NCBI GenBank assembly: GCA_011947345.1
Contig: JAAVTG010000399.1
Span: forward strand, 1 to 48,704
Direction: 5' to 3'
Length of the DNA stretch: 48,704 bases
Source: Phytophthora quininea
Taxonomy: Eukaryota; Oomycota; Peronosporomycetes; Peronosporales; Peronosporaceae
Made by a program: the position numbers and the translations under genes. Numbering within the stretch: the stretch's first letter is position 1; every line of letters starts with the position of its first letter. A model generated the notes under the pieces. That model saw nothing but the letters and a program-made list of their open reading frames with translations, had not been told where the DNA came from and ran no database searches. Shown here in pieces: positions 31,819-42,655 of the stretch.

Positions 31819-34614
31819 TCACTGGTGCGTCTGGCGTGGCTGGCGTCGTAGTCTTTCAGGCCGTGTCGGGTCACCTCGTAGCTGCCGCATGATGATGCTG
31901 AGAATGTTTTTGGACGCATTCACGTCCCGGTCGACGGTCAAGCCGCAGCCTCCATTCTTCGTCAAGCAGTGCAGCACCTTGTGCACCTTCACGACTTTTC
32001 TTGTTCATTGCGGAAGACGCGCTTGGTGGTCTGGTTGGTCATCTTCGCAGCGCATGCACAGTCAAAGTGCATGCAGCTGGTTCTGAATTCATCCACTACG
32101 ACGACTTCACATCGAGCTGCGAGACGGCGGGCTAGCATTTTGACGGGGCCGGCCGGACAGTTCTTGATGTGGGAGTTGCAAGCAGCACCGCTATCACCGA
32201 AGCCAATGATCGTCTTTTTGTTGTTTGGCGCCATCTCGTTGATCGCACGGTCGATCTGGCGGGTCTTCTGCGTGTATCGGCGAAACTTTAGCTTTCTGAA
32301 AATCGGCCTGTAAAAAGGTTAGTAGCTTGCGCCCATGCTCAAAGAAAAGTTGATGTGCTCCATGAAGACGGATAGGCTCGCCGTTTTCTTGGTCGGTGTG
32401 GCTCGCAGGAGGTCACGCACTTCGGCATCTTTGGCAATCTTGTTCCTGGAGCGTCGGTTCGACCGCATGAACCCGCTGGCACTACGGTATGCAGTCGTGC
32501 GAAAGCGCACAGTCTTGCCCGCGTTGTTCGTTGCCGTGATGAAGTCTATTCGGCCCGGATCAATCCCCACACAACGTCGTAGTCGGTGATCTTGCCCTTC
32601 GGTGTCTTGGAGAGCCTGGGTCCCAGGACGGTCGACGTAGTGGCGTCGGATGCCACGTCGCCGCTCGATCGCCGTTTCTTGGCTCGTTTCCTCTTTCCTC
32701 TGGTAGGGCGGCTCATGTGGATGGAGACGCCGTATCCGTCCGTGGAGATCTCCCTCGCGAATGCCCTCTTCTCCTCCTTCTCAACTGCGTCGACACGGAA
32801 GAAACGACGCCACCACAAGTCGCTCAGCTCTTTCCACCGAGACTCATTCTTCCAGTGCAAGCTCTCCCCAGTGTCCATGTCTCGTTGCCGAGCTCTACCG
32901 TCATGGTCAAGTCGACGTGGGGCTCCGTTTCAGAAGCCCCCGGAAAGCACTCGAGTCCATGGTGAAGTACGAAGCCTCAAAGCCCTTTTTGGTCGGCAGC
33001 AACCCGTAGACACGAAGCTCATCAACTTCGTCGTTGTCTTTTCTCGCTCATTGGCATCCTCGATGTCCTTCAGGAATCCATGCATCACTGGCACCAAGTC
33101 GTGCGGTTTCCAACTTATTTTGCCGCTAGGAGCCCGTGGAGTCTTAGCACGCAGACTCTGGACTACGGGGTCGTTCCCAGTGTAGTCAGCTGCAAACACC
33201 GCATCGACCAAGGCGTTGGCCTCCTCCTTCTCGAGCCCCAAAGTTTCCAGAGCATGCCGTCGCAGCCGCTTGGCGAAGTTCGCAACGACGCTGTTCTGTG
33301 TGTTGGTCGCCATCGCTGTGGCTGCTGTCGAAAGCCACCCAGTATTGAGATGGGTTGCGTCAATTGGAGCCGTGGCGCCACGCAGCTGCATGAAGTCAAA
33401 CCCAGCGAGCTCCAGTTCTGCGTTGAACTTGTTTGGTGGCTGTCCATAGAAAGTTTTGGTCGAAAGCCAGGCCTGAAAGGCCGCCTCTGTGAAGCGAGGA
33501 GACCGTCGGGTGCCAGCACGGGCTTGCTCCAGCTGGAATCTCTGCTGCAGGGACAACTTGGTTCTGGCGCGGTTGGTGACCAAGCTGAGGCACGTCTGGA
33601 AGAATTCCTTCCCTATCGCGCCAAGCACCTTCCCGCTCTCCAATTGCCGCAAAACGTAAAAACTTGCAAGCAGGTAGGCTTCAGCGACTGCCTGATTAAT
33701 GTCGAGGAGAACTTCATCCCATGCCAGCACTCGAGCTTCTTTCCGGCAGAACTGGTGCATGGTCTTCTTGATGACAAAGAAGTCGAGGCTTTTGTTGCGC
33801 TGCAGCCGCTCAGCGACGTCCGGGCGAGAATGGCCAGCGGATGCTCGATCGACGTCTTGCTCCATTCTTTCGCCTTGCTTGCTGGTGCGACGGCGAATCC
33901 AGAAGTGAAGAGGGATTGGCAACTTCACCCTCGTTCGAACTCCAGTGAATTTGTTAACTTCAACACATGGTCGAGTATTGTAGTTCCCGTCAGGTAACCA
34001 CGCTCAGATTGCAGCCCGCAGACCTCGAAGTCTCGAGCCGAATATCGGGCCAACATGCCACACCGAACTCGCAGTTATACTGCGGCTAGCACGGAGATCG
34101 GGCGGTAGAAGCCCCCTCAATAAATCTGCGCTCCATGTCAGAGGCACTCGGTCAAATCCAAGCGGAGGGGCCGGCGGCAGTCGTGCGAGGCAGGCCCTAT
34201 AGACGAGAGTTCCAGTGTCTTGCGTCCCACAGCGAGAGCGGCAGGCAAACTCGACCGGAATGGATCTTGAAGCGTTCTTGGCCAAATACGATTTTCGCCA
34301 GCAAACGCACCAACCGCCTATCCACAAGAAGAAGCCGCAGCAAGGCGTCTCGGTGGAGTGGACTGGCTCGACACTTTTTGAGGTCTGCAGCCACGCTTGC
34401 TGCTTGGCAACTTGACTTTGGGAGAAAACCAGTCGAACACAACGCCACCCTGCGCGGTGATGCAAAGCAAGCTCCTTGTCATCGTGGTCGAGGAGGACCC
34501 AGGGCAAGTAAGCTTCCCTTTAGGAAGGCAATTCCGGTGGAGAACGTTTGTGCTGGTCTCAAGATGTGACGTCGTGATTGGCGCGTCTATTGTGTGACGA
34601 GGTTTTGGGGGCAT
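31819..34614 (-). CDS. Fanzor (eukaryotic TnpB-like RNA-guided DNA endonuclease), frame broken
   Basis: About 930 codons. The C-terminal third is diagnostic. RuvC-I: VVWGIDPGRIDF after restoring one base at CCCC 32565-32568 (plus strand). Then MRSNRRSRNKIAKDAEVRD and PIFRKLKFRRYTQKTRQID. RuvC-II: VVVVDEFRTS at about 32105-32075. Zinc-binding cysteines: SCMHFDCAC and CLTKNGGCG. RuvC-III: LTVDRDVNASKNIL at about 31925-31885; stop 31821-31819. All three acidic residues are present. Upstream, 33990-32950 is one long helical ORF with WSTKTFYG-like features I cannot assign. Frame breaks near 33014, 32950, 32866-32869, 32565-32568 and 31996-31999 each fit a one-base loss; a TAA at 32321-32319 does not. 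The ATG at 34614 (MPPKPRHTIDAP) is a tentative start, and the frame from 34614 to 34000 is unresolved. 98 bp from the divergent racemase gene. Confidence 0.82.
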
Positions 34615-34712
34615 AGCAAGACTGGACGGCTGGCGCTCGGAATGCGCGCACAGCTCCTGCGAGCGCAGTTGGGAGACCTTCGACATCTGAGCCAATAGCG
34701 CGACGCACCCGC

Positions 34713-35785
34713 ATGGCGCATGCAGAGGAATCCGACGGCAATTCCTCTGTCATGGAGTCAACACCCAAGCTCAAGCCTAGGGGCGCGCTGCTGGGCATCT
34801 GCGGCGGCGTGGGGCCTGCCGCGGGGCTGCTGCTGCACCAGCTGATCCTCGAGAACACTGACAGCGCCGGACAGGACCAAGGCCACCTCAACGTCGCGCA
34901 CTTCTCGCGCTCCGAGGACATGACCGACCGCAGCGAGTTCTTGCGCTACAACGCGGCCAGTTTGAGCGCCGACGCGACCGACTCCGACTCGGACAACAGT
35001 GAAGGGCCCTGTGGGGGCAGTAGCAGCTCCACAATAATGCTTAAGCCAGTGGAGAACCCGGCGTGCGGCATGGCCCGCACGTTTGCAATGATGCACGCAG
35101 CAGCTACAGCAGGCGACGCTCGCCTAGTTGTGGGGTGCCCTGCAACACTTTCCACGCTCGGCCGATTTGGAGCGAGTTCATTCGACGCACAGGACACAGT
35201 AGCGACGTGATTCATGTGCACATGCTAGAGGAGACGGCAGCGATGATTCAGAAGAAGCTACCAAGGTGTTCCCGAATTGGGTTGATGTCTACTACAGGCA
35301 CACGCAATTCGCGAGTGTATCATGATTTATTGGAGCCGCGAGGCTTCTCCATTGTGGAGGTGAGAGCTGCCATGCAGGAGGAACTGCATGCGTCGATTTA
35401 CAATCATGCGTGGGGAGTTAAGAGCACAGCGCCGGCCGTGTCGGCGCAATGCGAGAGCAACTTCCACCGGTATGCAGAGAACCTGGTGCAGCAGGGAGCC
35501 GAGATCATTATTCTGGGCTGCACCGAGATCCCGTTTGTCTTCGCTGGGAAGACGCACTTTGCTGGTGTTCTTCTGATCGACCCGATGGTGGCGTTGGCTC
35601 GGGCCATGATCCGTGAAGCAGACCCGACACGACTCAAGCGAGCCAAGGACAGCAATTCGCCCAGGAGGGTGGCTAGTATGTGGCCGGTGGTGCCGCTGCG
35701 AGTACCGATAACATGTCAACCTCCACTGCAGTCGTTTGCCGATGACTCGGTAGCATTGCTGCCGCCACCGCCAAAGCGCTCGTAA
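34713..35785 (+). CDS. aspartate/glutamate racemase family protein
   Basis: Cofactor-independent racemase family using two cysteines, probably acting on aspartate or a related amino acid; cytosolic. The ATG at 34713 gives MAHAEESDGNSSVMES; the domain starts with GICGGVGPAAGLLL and NVAHFSRSEDMTDRSEF. The first catalytic Cys is in VVGVPCNTFHARPIW, readable only if the GGGG at 35132-35135 has one more G; the second is in IILGCTEIPFVF. With that base the length is 358 codons. An insert of about 25 Asp/Ser/Gly-rich residues (near 34970-35035) and a Pro-rich C-terminal tail are extra to bacterial relatives of about 230 residues. Single exon. Confidence 0.85.
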
Positions 35786-35863
35786 CTATTTTGCATGTAT
35801 ATAGACTATTGGACCCACCAGTGTGACCTGTTCAATGCATCTACATCAGCGTCGAGAGCTGGT

Positions 35864-36767
35864 TCAAAAGTCCGTCGCCTTCTCGGACGCAGCCGAGTCA
35901 TTCTCTGCCCATTTCGGAGTAGCATGCTCCTCCGCTGCAGCAGCTTGCTCCCGTTGTTTGCGAAGACGCTCCAAGCGCAACTGCTTCCTCGTCTTCCTGT
36001 CCATCGACGCTGATCCACCAGAGTGCGCCAACGACTGCGCCAACGTCGCTCGCTCGTGGACTTCCTTCAGATGGTTCTTCTCCTCGCTCTTCAGTCGCTT
36101 CTCCCATTGCGAGACCACGAAACTTCCCTCGCCACTTGTGTCTTCCTCTCTACTCTCATCGACCTGTTTCCCCAGCTTTTGAAAGCGTGTTTCTCTTGAC
36201 TGAGTCTTTAAGAACTCTGCATACTCCTCACTGTCTGTCGCCACCTTCCTCGAGCGCCCAAACTCATCCGTGATGTCCACCATCGGCCTCTCTCCACCCA
36301 TAGTTACAACAACAGTGCCCTGCTTAGCCTCAAAGTCGACGAGACACCCCCTTTCAGCTCCCCGCCCCTCCATTGGCCATCTCCTCGTACAGTTTGGCCT
36401 TCTTCTTCAGCATCTCGGCCGACCGCTTGCTCCAGGCGGCGTTGTCGTCTTCGTCCGGACGCTCCTGCTGAGCTTCTTCATCTCTGCGATTGCGCTCGTC
36501 CACTCCTTTATTGTGGCGTCTCTTTTGCCCCCTCTCGGCCTTCTGGCGGCTCTTGACACGCAGATGCGCGTACTTGCCCAGGCGCAGAGCTCCACTGCCG
36601 CTTGGCTCGTCGTTCTCGGCCGTCAAAGCCTCGCGCAGACGGCGCTGCCGGTCCTGATCCTTCTGGAAGACGACGGCCTTGAGGTCCACCAGCGACTTGG
36701 CGTCGACCTTGATCTCCTTGGCCTTGGACGGCACAAGCGCCGACTCGGTCAGGAAACCGAGCGACAT
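35864..36767 (-). CDS. CCDC174: CCDC174 homologue (nuclear coiled-coil protein)
   Basis: Starts at ATG 36767 (MSLGFLTESALVPSKAKEIK). Very charged, with a conserved block AWSKRSAEMLKKKAKLYEEM followed by a Gly-rich hinge and CLVDFEAKQG, then long Lys/Arg/Glu helices and an Arg-rich end (RLERLRKQREQAAAA). This order matches CCDC174, a nuclear protein associated with splicing/exon-junction factors in animals. Between EEMANGG and ERGCLVDF two short G-runs (CCCC at 36360-36363 and at 36365-36368 on the plus strand) each lack one base; with both restored the length is 302 codons and the hinge becomes poly-Gly. Assignment rests on the conserved core; the rest is low-complexity. Confidence 0.75.
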
Positions 36768-36908
36768 ATTGCTTCTACTGGTAATGTGATATTTTGACGA
36801 TTGAAATATAACGATAAGGACCACTTCAACTTGGGTGGTTTCAAAAGGCAACTTACTTGCTGACGGGATCTATTAGCGTCAAGGAATGTGCCAGTTGGGC
36901 TTGGCGTC
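36768..36908. promoter_or_regulatory. 141-bp bidirectional promoter region
   Basis: Separates the start codons of the CCDC174 homologue (minus) and the ion channel (plus). Both core promoters must lie here or within the leaders. No specific sites claimed. Confidence 0.5.
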
Positions 36909-39505
36909 ATGTTCCGACGCAAACTGGCCAACACCCACGCGGTGGCGGTGAGTGAACACGACGCAGATCCGACGACAACGCCAGCGCCAAGTCCCGGCAA
37001 GATGGAGGAAGGCGTCGTGCCCAAACCAGAGCAGTCGACCAAAGTGCCGCCCAGCCCAACTGGACGGACGTTTGCTTCTAGAGTGAATCGAGCCGGCAGC
37101 AGCAAAGCGTCGGCAACTGAACCTCCGTCTCCGCTGCTGCGAACCTTCACGTGGACGAGATCCACCGGCAGTATACTGAGGCTCGCGACCGAAGGCTCGA
37201 CCATCAATGTGCTGCGGATGTCCCTGTTTGAGATGCACGATCGAATGCGGTATCGCTGGGTGCTGCATCCGCAGTCTCCGCTCAAGACGCTCTGGGACCT
37301 CATCAGTGCGCTTGCAGTGGTGTACTACTCGTGGATCATCCCCTTCATGTTGTGTTTCGACTGGTACGAGCCATCTGCCCGGACCAAAGTTTTTATGAAG
37401 GTGTTGGACGCGTGGGGAGCTCTAGACATTCTGCTGCGCTTTCGTACGGGAATTATCGAGTGCGGCGCGGTGGTGATGAACCCCACAGTGATCCGCAACA
37501 CCTACGTGCGCTCCATTTGGTTCCCGATCGATATCGCGTCCACGTTTCCGTTCGAGTATTTTATTAAAGACGACGCGACCAGCATCTCCACAAGGAAAAC
37601 CATCAAGATGATCAAGTACATTAAGTTACCGCGACTGCTACGTCTTGGTCGGTTCTTCAAGTACCTCAAGCGCTACAAACGCTACTCGGGTCTCACGATC
37701 GTGTTGAATATTGTCGTGTTCACCGCTCACGTCGCTGGGTGTATCTGGGTAGCCATTTTGAGGCCGTGTGCCAACCCAGTTGAAGCTGCCCACCAGCACT
37801 GCGTGAGTGGCAGCGAACTTACCATCTACTGGGTCGCTTTCCACCACGGCATGGTGTCTTTGCTGGGCGTGTCCGCTACGCACGTGGAAAATAGCGAACG
37901 ATTTCTCAGCGGTGGCTTCGGATACTCGCCCAGCGATGATTTAAACAGCATGGTCTTCATCTGGTCCAGCACAGTCTCCGTTATTGGCAACATCATCCAG
38001 GCAGTGCTCTTCGGGACGATCATCAACCTCGTGCAAAGGTATTTGCTTCATTCCATTTCTGGGTAGAAAGGTTTTGCTCTAATCTCAATTGTTTCATGCA
38101 GTTGGAACAGGGCTGAAAACGCTTTCCGCAAGAAGATGGACCACGTCACGCACGAAATGGAAGCTTTGAGCTTGCCCAAGTCGCTCCGAGTGAGTTGATA
38201 TTGTTCACATTGTTAGTCTTGTACTGACTGTTGTTGGACAACCAGGCTCGTGTGACTGCATACTACGACTACCTCTGGCTCAATGTCCGTGATTTTTACT
38301 TTGTTCTTGCAACCTTTGCTGGGAAACTAAATTCCTGAATCGTTTGATTGTTCAATGTAGAATCGCGCGCTGTCGGAGCAGCTAAACCTGCTGCACGATC
38401 CTGGTATGTCGATGGCTTTGCGGCGACAGATCGCGATCTATTTGTTCAAAGACAACTTGCAGAAGATCCCGTTCTTCCAGTTGGCCACCGACGCCGTGTT
38501 GGGTATGATCTGTATGCAGCTACACCAGGTCATCTACATGCCGGACGACTTCATCATCAACGAGGGCGAAATCGGCAAGGAGCTCTTCATGATCGTCAAG
38601 GGGATCGTGCGCGTGTTGCCACCGAAAAATGCAAGAAGCCCGAGTCCGAGACGATTATCCTGCTAGGTGAGGGCGACTTCTTTGGTGAGATTGGAGTGGT
38701 CATGGAAGTGGAGCGTACGAGAAGTGTCAAGGCCGAGTGCATGGCAGAGCTGTGTGTTCTGGCTCGAGAAGGTTTCGACAAGATCCTCGTAGAGTTTCCC
38801 GAGTTCGCGACGGCCATGAAGAAGCTCATCATCAAGCGTGTCGGCGAGATGTGGAAGGACGACGGTCCCGAGCGTATGGAAAGGATGACGGCGATCGCCG
38901 ATGCCAAAATGAAGCGGTCCATACAGGCGTACAAGAATCTGGAGAGACTGCGCAATAAGACTCGAGCGCTGACGCAGTTCCGTCCGCGGCTGTCAAGCCT
39001 GCTGACCCCTCCTCCACCAGGAGGAATTGAATCACCTGGTGATCCACAGTGGGAGGTAACATCCCCGGCACTGCCTAAAGCCACCAACCTGGCGGACGTT
39101 GCAGCAGCGGCTGCCATTGTCCCCGATCACAACATTGCAGCTCCGTCGACCATAGTAGACTCAAAATCCTCGCTTGTCTCTATTACGGAGGACGGTGGAG
39201 ATGACTACAAGAACGGTGAGTTTGATCCGATTCCGAAAGGAACGCGAAGTGCGCTGGATTTGGAATCGTTCAGCTTCGCGGATAGTGATGGCACTCCAGG
39301 GCAGGAAGCCAAGGGCCCACCACTGCGTCGGCAACTTCCCATAATGATTCCTATGGATTCAAGCTCGCCAATGCAACTGAAGCACCTTGAAGAGCAGTTG
39401 CGGCTAGTGGAGCACAAACTGGAGGCGAGGATGACCCACCTGGATCAGAAGCTAGAGCAGATACTGAGCCACTTGAATCCTGTCAAGTCCAGCCGATTGT
39501 CGTAA
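36909..39505 (+). CDS. voltage-gated / cyclic-nucleotide-binding ion channel (CNG/EAG superfamily)
   Basis: Plasma-membrane channel subunit of about 800 residues. Four exons: 36909-38038, 38102-38189, 38246-38284, 38361-39505. S1-S6 are recognisable: SPLKTLWDLISALAVVYYSW (S1), a basic S4 (IKMIKYIKLPRLLRLGRFFK), S5 TIVLNIVVFTAHVAGCIWVA and S6 with NIIQAVLFGTIINLV. The pore segment reads YWVAFHHGMVSLLGVSATH, without a GYG/GFG filter. A C-linker (ARVTAYYDYLWLN) leads to a cyclic-nucleotide-binding fold with EGDFFGEIGVV and RTRSVKAECMAELCVL, the phosphate-binding cassette. The frame breaks at the A5 run 38625-38629; a sixth A joins VLPP to KKCKKPESE and the total becomes 801 codons. C-terminal coiled coil (QLKHLEEQLRLVEHKLEARM). 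Confidence 0.87.
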
Positions 39506-41153
39506 AATATGTACTTCTTTTGAAATGGCTACATATTGCACCCAAAAGTGAAATATAAAGTATCGCGGTTTTATGACTTTGGGTAGTTACTCAAAATAGA
39601 TATAACTGTAATGTTTTCAACCACAATGACTACCTGACATCGCGAAACGTACAGCGAGGTCGTTCGTGCATATAAGCGCATGAAGAACTCCTACGACAAT
39701 GTCATCGATGTCATGACGCAAATTCACGCGGGAATCTCGGCAATGGACCGCGAAAGCGAAGACCGCCATCTGCCCTTGCATCGCCTTGTGCATCAAATTG
39801 CTGCTCCCGGAGGAAATGCGTGATTAAGGCCTATCTTTGGTGGAAATATCTGGTGGTGACATTTCAATGGACAATGACCAAGAAAACAGCTAGAGTGGTA
39901 ACGATTTGACCGACGGCATTACATCGTAGTTAGGCTGAAACAACGTACAGTGACTTCAGTCGATGTGTGTAGCAACAGCGGTTCTCACACAATGCCACAG
40001 TAAAGAAGAAATTGTCGAAAGTAGATCGCCTTTGACGGACTAGGCAGAAAGCTCAATGAGCATTTGCGAGAGCTCTTCACATGACCGTGACACCAACTGC
40101 GATGAGCACAAGCCCCTACAACGCATGAAAACAGGAAAAACAAACTGTCACACAACGAACAACTCGTAAAGAAACGATGCCATTGAGCTAAGTGTTCCGA
40201 AAGCAAGAGCACAGGAAAAGGTCAAATCTATTTAAACATGTCCTATTTTAAATTGTCCTACAATTGGGTTTAATTTTTATACTAAAACAGCTGCATCTGG
40301 GTCAAAGTGTCCACAACAAACAAAAATGGCATAACTCCGCCTCGTTTGGGACAGCGTCCGTTACGCCACCCTTAGCTACTTCTCGTGGACCTGGGACGTA
40401 TAGGTACGCCTGCGGGATCTTACACCATGCCGCTCCATGTGCTCCCGAATAAGAAGTTGTCGCAACTCCATACCAAGGCCGATTGAGAGAGGCTGTAAAT
40501 GTTGGCAACCGGCCATTAAGAGTTTGTGTGTACCACACCAAGTAACTCAAACATAGCTTATATTACTTACAATAGGTTACCTTGTAGCCATCCCTTATTG
40601 AGTGGCTGCCTGTAGCACCAGGGCTGACACCTTAAGAACTCAAACACAATTCTTTTTCTTCCTTCACGCTCAAGCTCTTCTACAAATCCACAAAAACCTT
40701 CACACGGTGCCTTATAGTCCGAAAATGCCTTCAATGTGTGGTATAGTGTGTTCAAATCATTGTTGCATTGTTGTTTGTATTTTAGTATTATATGTTACTA
40801 ACTTTTTGTTATGTTATTGTGTAGATGCCTACGTTGCGCCGCTCGGTTGTCTGCCAGAACCAAGAGGCAATGCCAGACCGAGCCTAATTTCGTGGGCTCT
40901 TCAGTGTGAATAACGCTTTGCAGTGACGCGATTTCCCGACCCAGACAGCAATGAGACCCATTCTCGAACAACTTCGGGCTAACGACCCAAGGAGGACCAC
41001 GGCAGCGATCGCGACGGTGGGCACACGACCCACGCGATGCACCGGGCGCTTTAGAAGAAGGGAAAACAGTTGATCTTTCTTAACGAGCATTTTAAGCGCT
41101 GGTCAGAGAAGTGTCTGTTTAATTATGGCTTGCAATGATTCTGAGCATATTTG
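39506..41153. other. gene-poor interval with short coding-like remnants
   Basis: At about 39644-39823 on the plus strand one frame is open (SEVVRAYKRMKNSYDNVIDV onward) and ends in TGA; it looks protein-like but lacks a good start. On the minus strand 40755-40567 and 40550-40302 are open for 60-80 codons (EGFCGFVEELEREGRKR; GAHGAAWCKIPQAYLYVPGP) and may be decayed exons. If the Copia element that follows kept a 3' long terminal repeat it would lie at 40700-41150, but I found no matching copy on the other side. Confidence 0.45.
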
Positions 41154-42506
41154 TTACGTTTTTTCAGGTTTTAAACCTTTCGTGCAAAGTGCATTGCGTA
41201 AGTGCAGGGGATTGGGCTTTGTGAGTGATGTCGCGAAAATGTCTGCTATCATTTCTTTTGTATTGCAGTATTGAATTTCAAATTCTTCTCTGTCCGCTTT
41301 TTCTTGTACAAAATGGTACCGGATATCAATGTGTTTGCTTATACCATGTAGCTCGGGATTGTAGGACAGTTTGATAACAACTTTTGTTGTCTTCGAGGAT
41401 TTTAATTGCATATGGGCTTTCATGTTTAAGTACTACTAGAAGTAGTGTAAAGGAAATAACTTCTTGCATGCAGTGGCATAGAGCAATGTATTCTGTTTCT
41501 GTTGTGGATAAAAAACGGTGTGATGTTTCCGTGATTGTCATGAAATGGGACTACCACACATATATGTGATAAATCCTCCAACTGATCGTCTAGTATCAGC
41601 GCAGTTCGTATCGACCGCGCCTGATTACGCAATGAGGTATTGTTTTGACTGGTATGGTCAGCAAGTGCAATGCCTAGTTCCGAGCGCCGTTTAAATACTT
41701 AAGGCCTCTCTTGACCGCATTCCAGTGAGCTTTTCTTGGGTTTACAAGGAATTGGCTTACTTCTCTCAGGTAGTAGATCAGACCAGATCTTGTTATTATC
41801 ATCAAGTTCATAAAGCTACCGACTGCCTCTCAGTACGGGATCGCTTTCATCTCATCAATGCTGTCTTGAGATATAGATAAACATGTACCTTGATTAATCG
41901 TCAATAAAGGTAAGAAATATTGACGCCCAGCTAGTGTTGGTGTTGGTGGGGGACCTGTCATATCGGTGTGAACCTTTTCGAGTGGGAATTTTGCCCCTTT
42001 CAACGGTACGTTTATTGAACGGGTTGCGGTGAGCTTTAGCGTAAACGCATGAAGAGCAGAAGTAGTCCTTGCTGGTGTCAAATTTTGACAAGCTCATGTC
42101 CGTGACAGTGTTGGCTCTAGCCAGATCCTGTATAATGCGAAAGGTAGGATGAGCCATTCGTTTATGCCAAAATACGATGTTGTCATGCGTACCTGAGGTG
42201 GCCACATGGGCTTCTTGGGTGGAGGCTTCCGGGTTGAATGATGCCATACTCACGGTCATTGGTTTCGTTGTTGTTGTTTCGACGTCCATGAAATCCGTTG
42301 CGGCCTTGGAGTCTCTCGGAATTGTTATTCCGGTTACCATTGCGGTTACCTCTGAAGTTGTTCCGAGGCTGATAGTGGGGCTTGCCATTGAATTTCCCCT
42401 AGTAAGTGTGTCGGCGTTGTTGTTGAGGCGACTTCAGCCTGAAATTCGCTGGAAGGGCGGTGCCCGCCTTAACTTGTCCACTGTGTAGGTGACGCTGGAA
42501 AGTGTA

Positions 42507-42525
42507 CAGCGACGGACAGAATGCA
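42507..42525 (+). repeat. left TIR of the pogo-like element
   Basis: CAGCGACGGACAGAATGCA, preceded by the TA target duplication at 42505-42506. Confidence 0.9.
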
Positions 42526-42655
42526 ACTGCCAGGAAAACAAACGTAAAAGGGTCCATGTGATATAGAATAGCGCGCACACATCGCTATCAACCAATAAAA
42601 TCGCTCGTCGCAGCGTTCAATCGCTAAAATAAGTCTCCACCAGCCACTCGATAGA

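Noticed and set aside
33080..33997. 305-codon plus-strand ORF opposite the Fanzor N-terminal half
   Set aside because: Mirror of the long minus-strand frame; no domain, and the minus frame continues into RuvC motifs.
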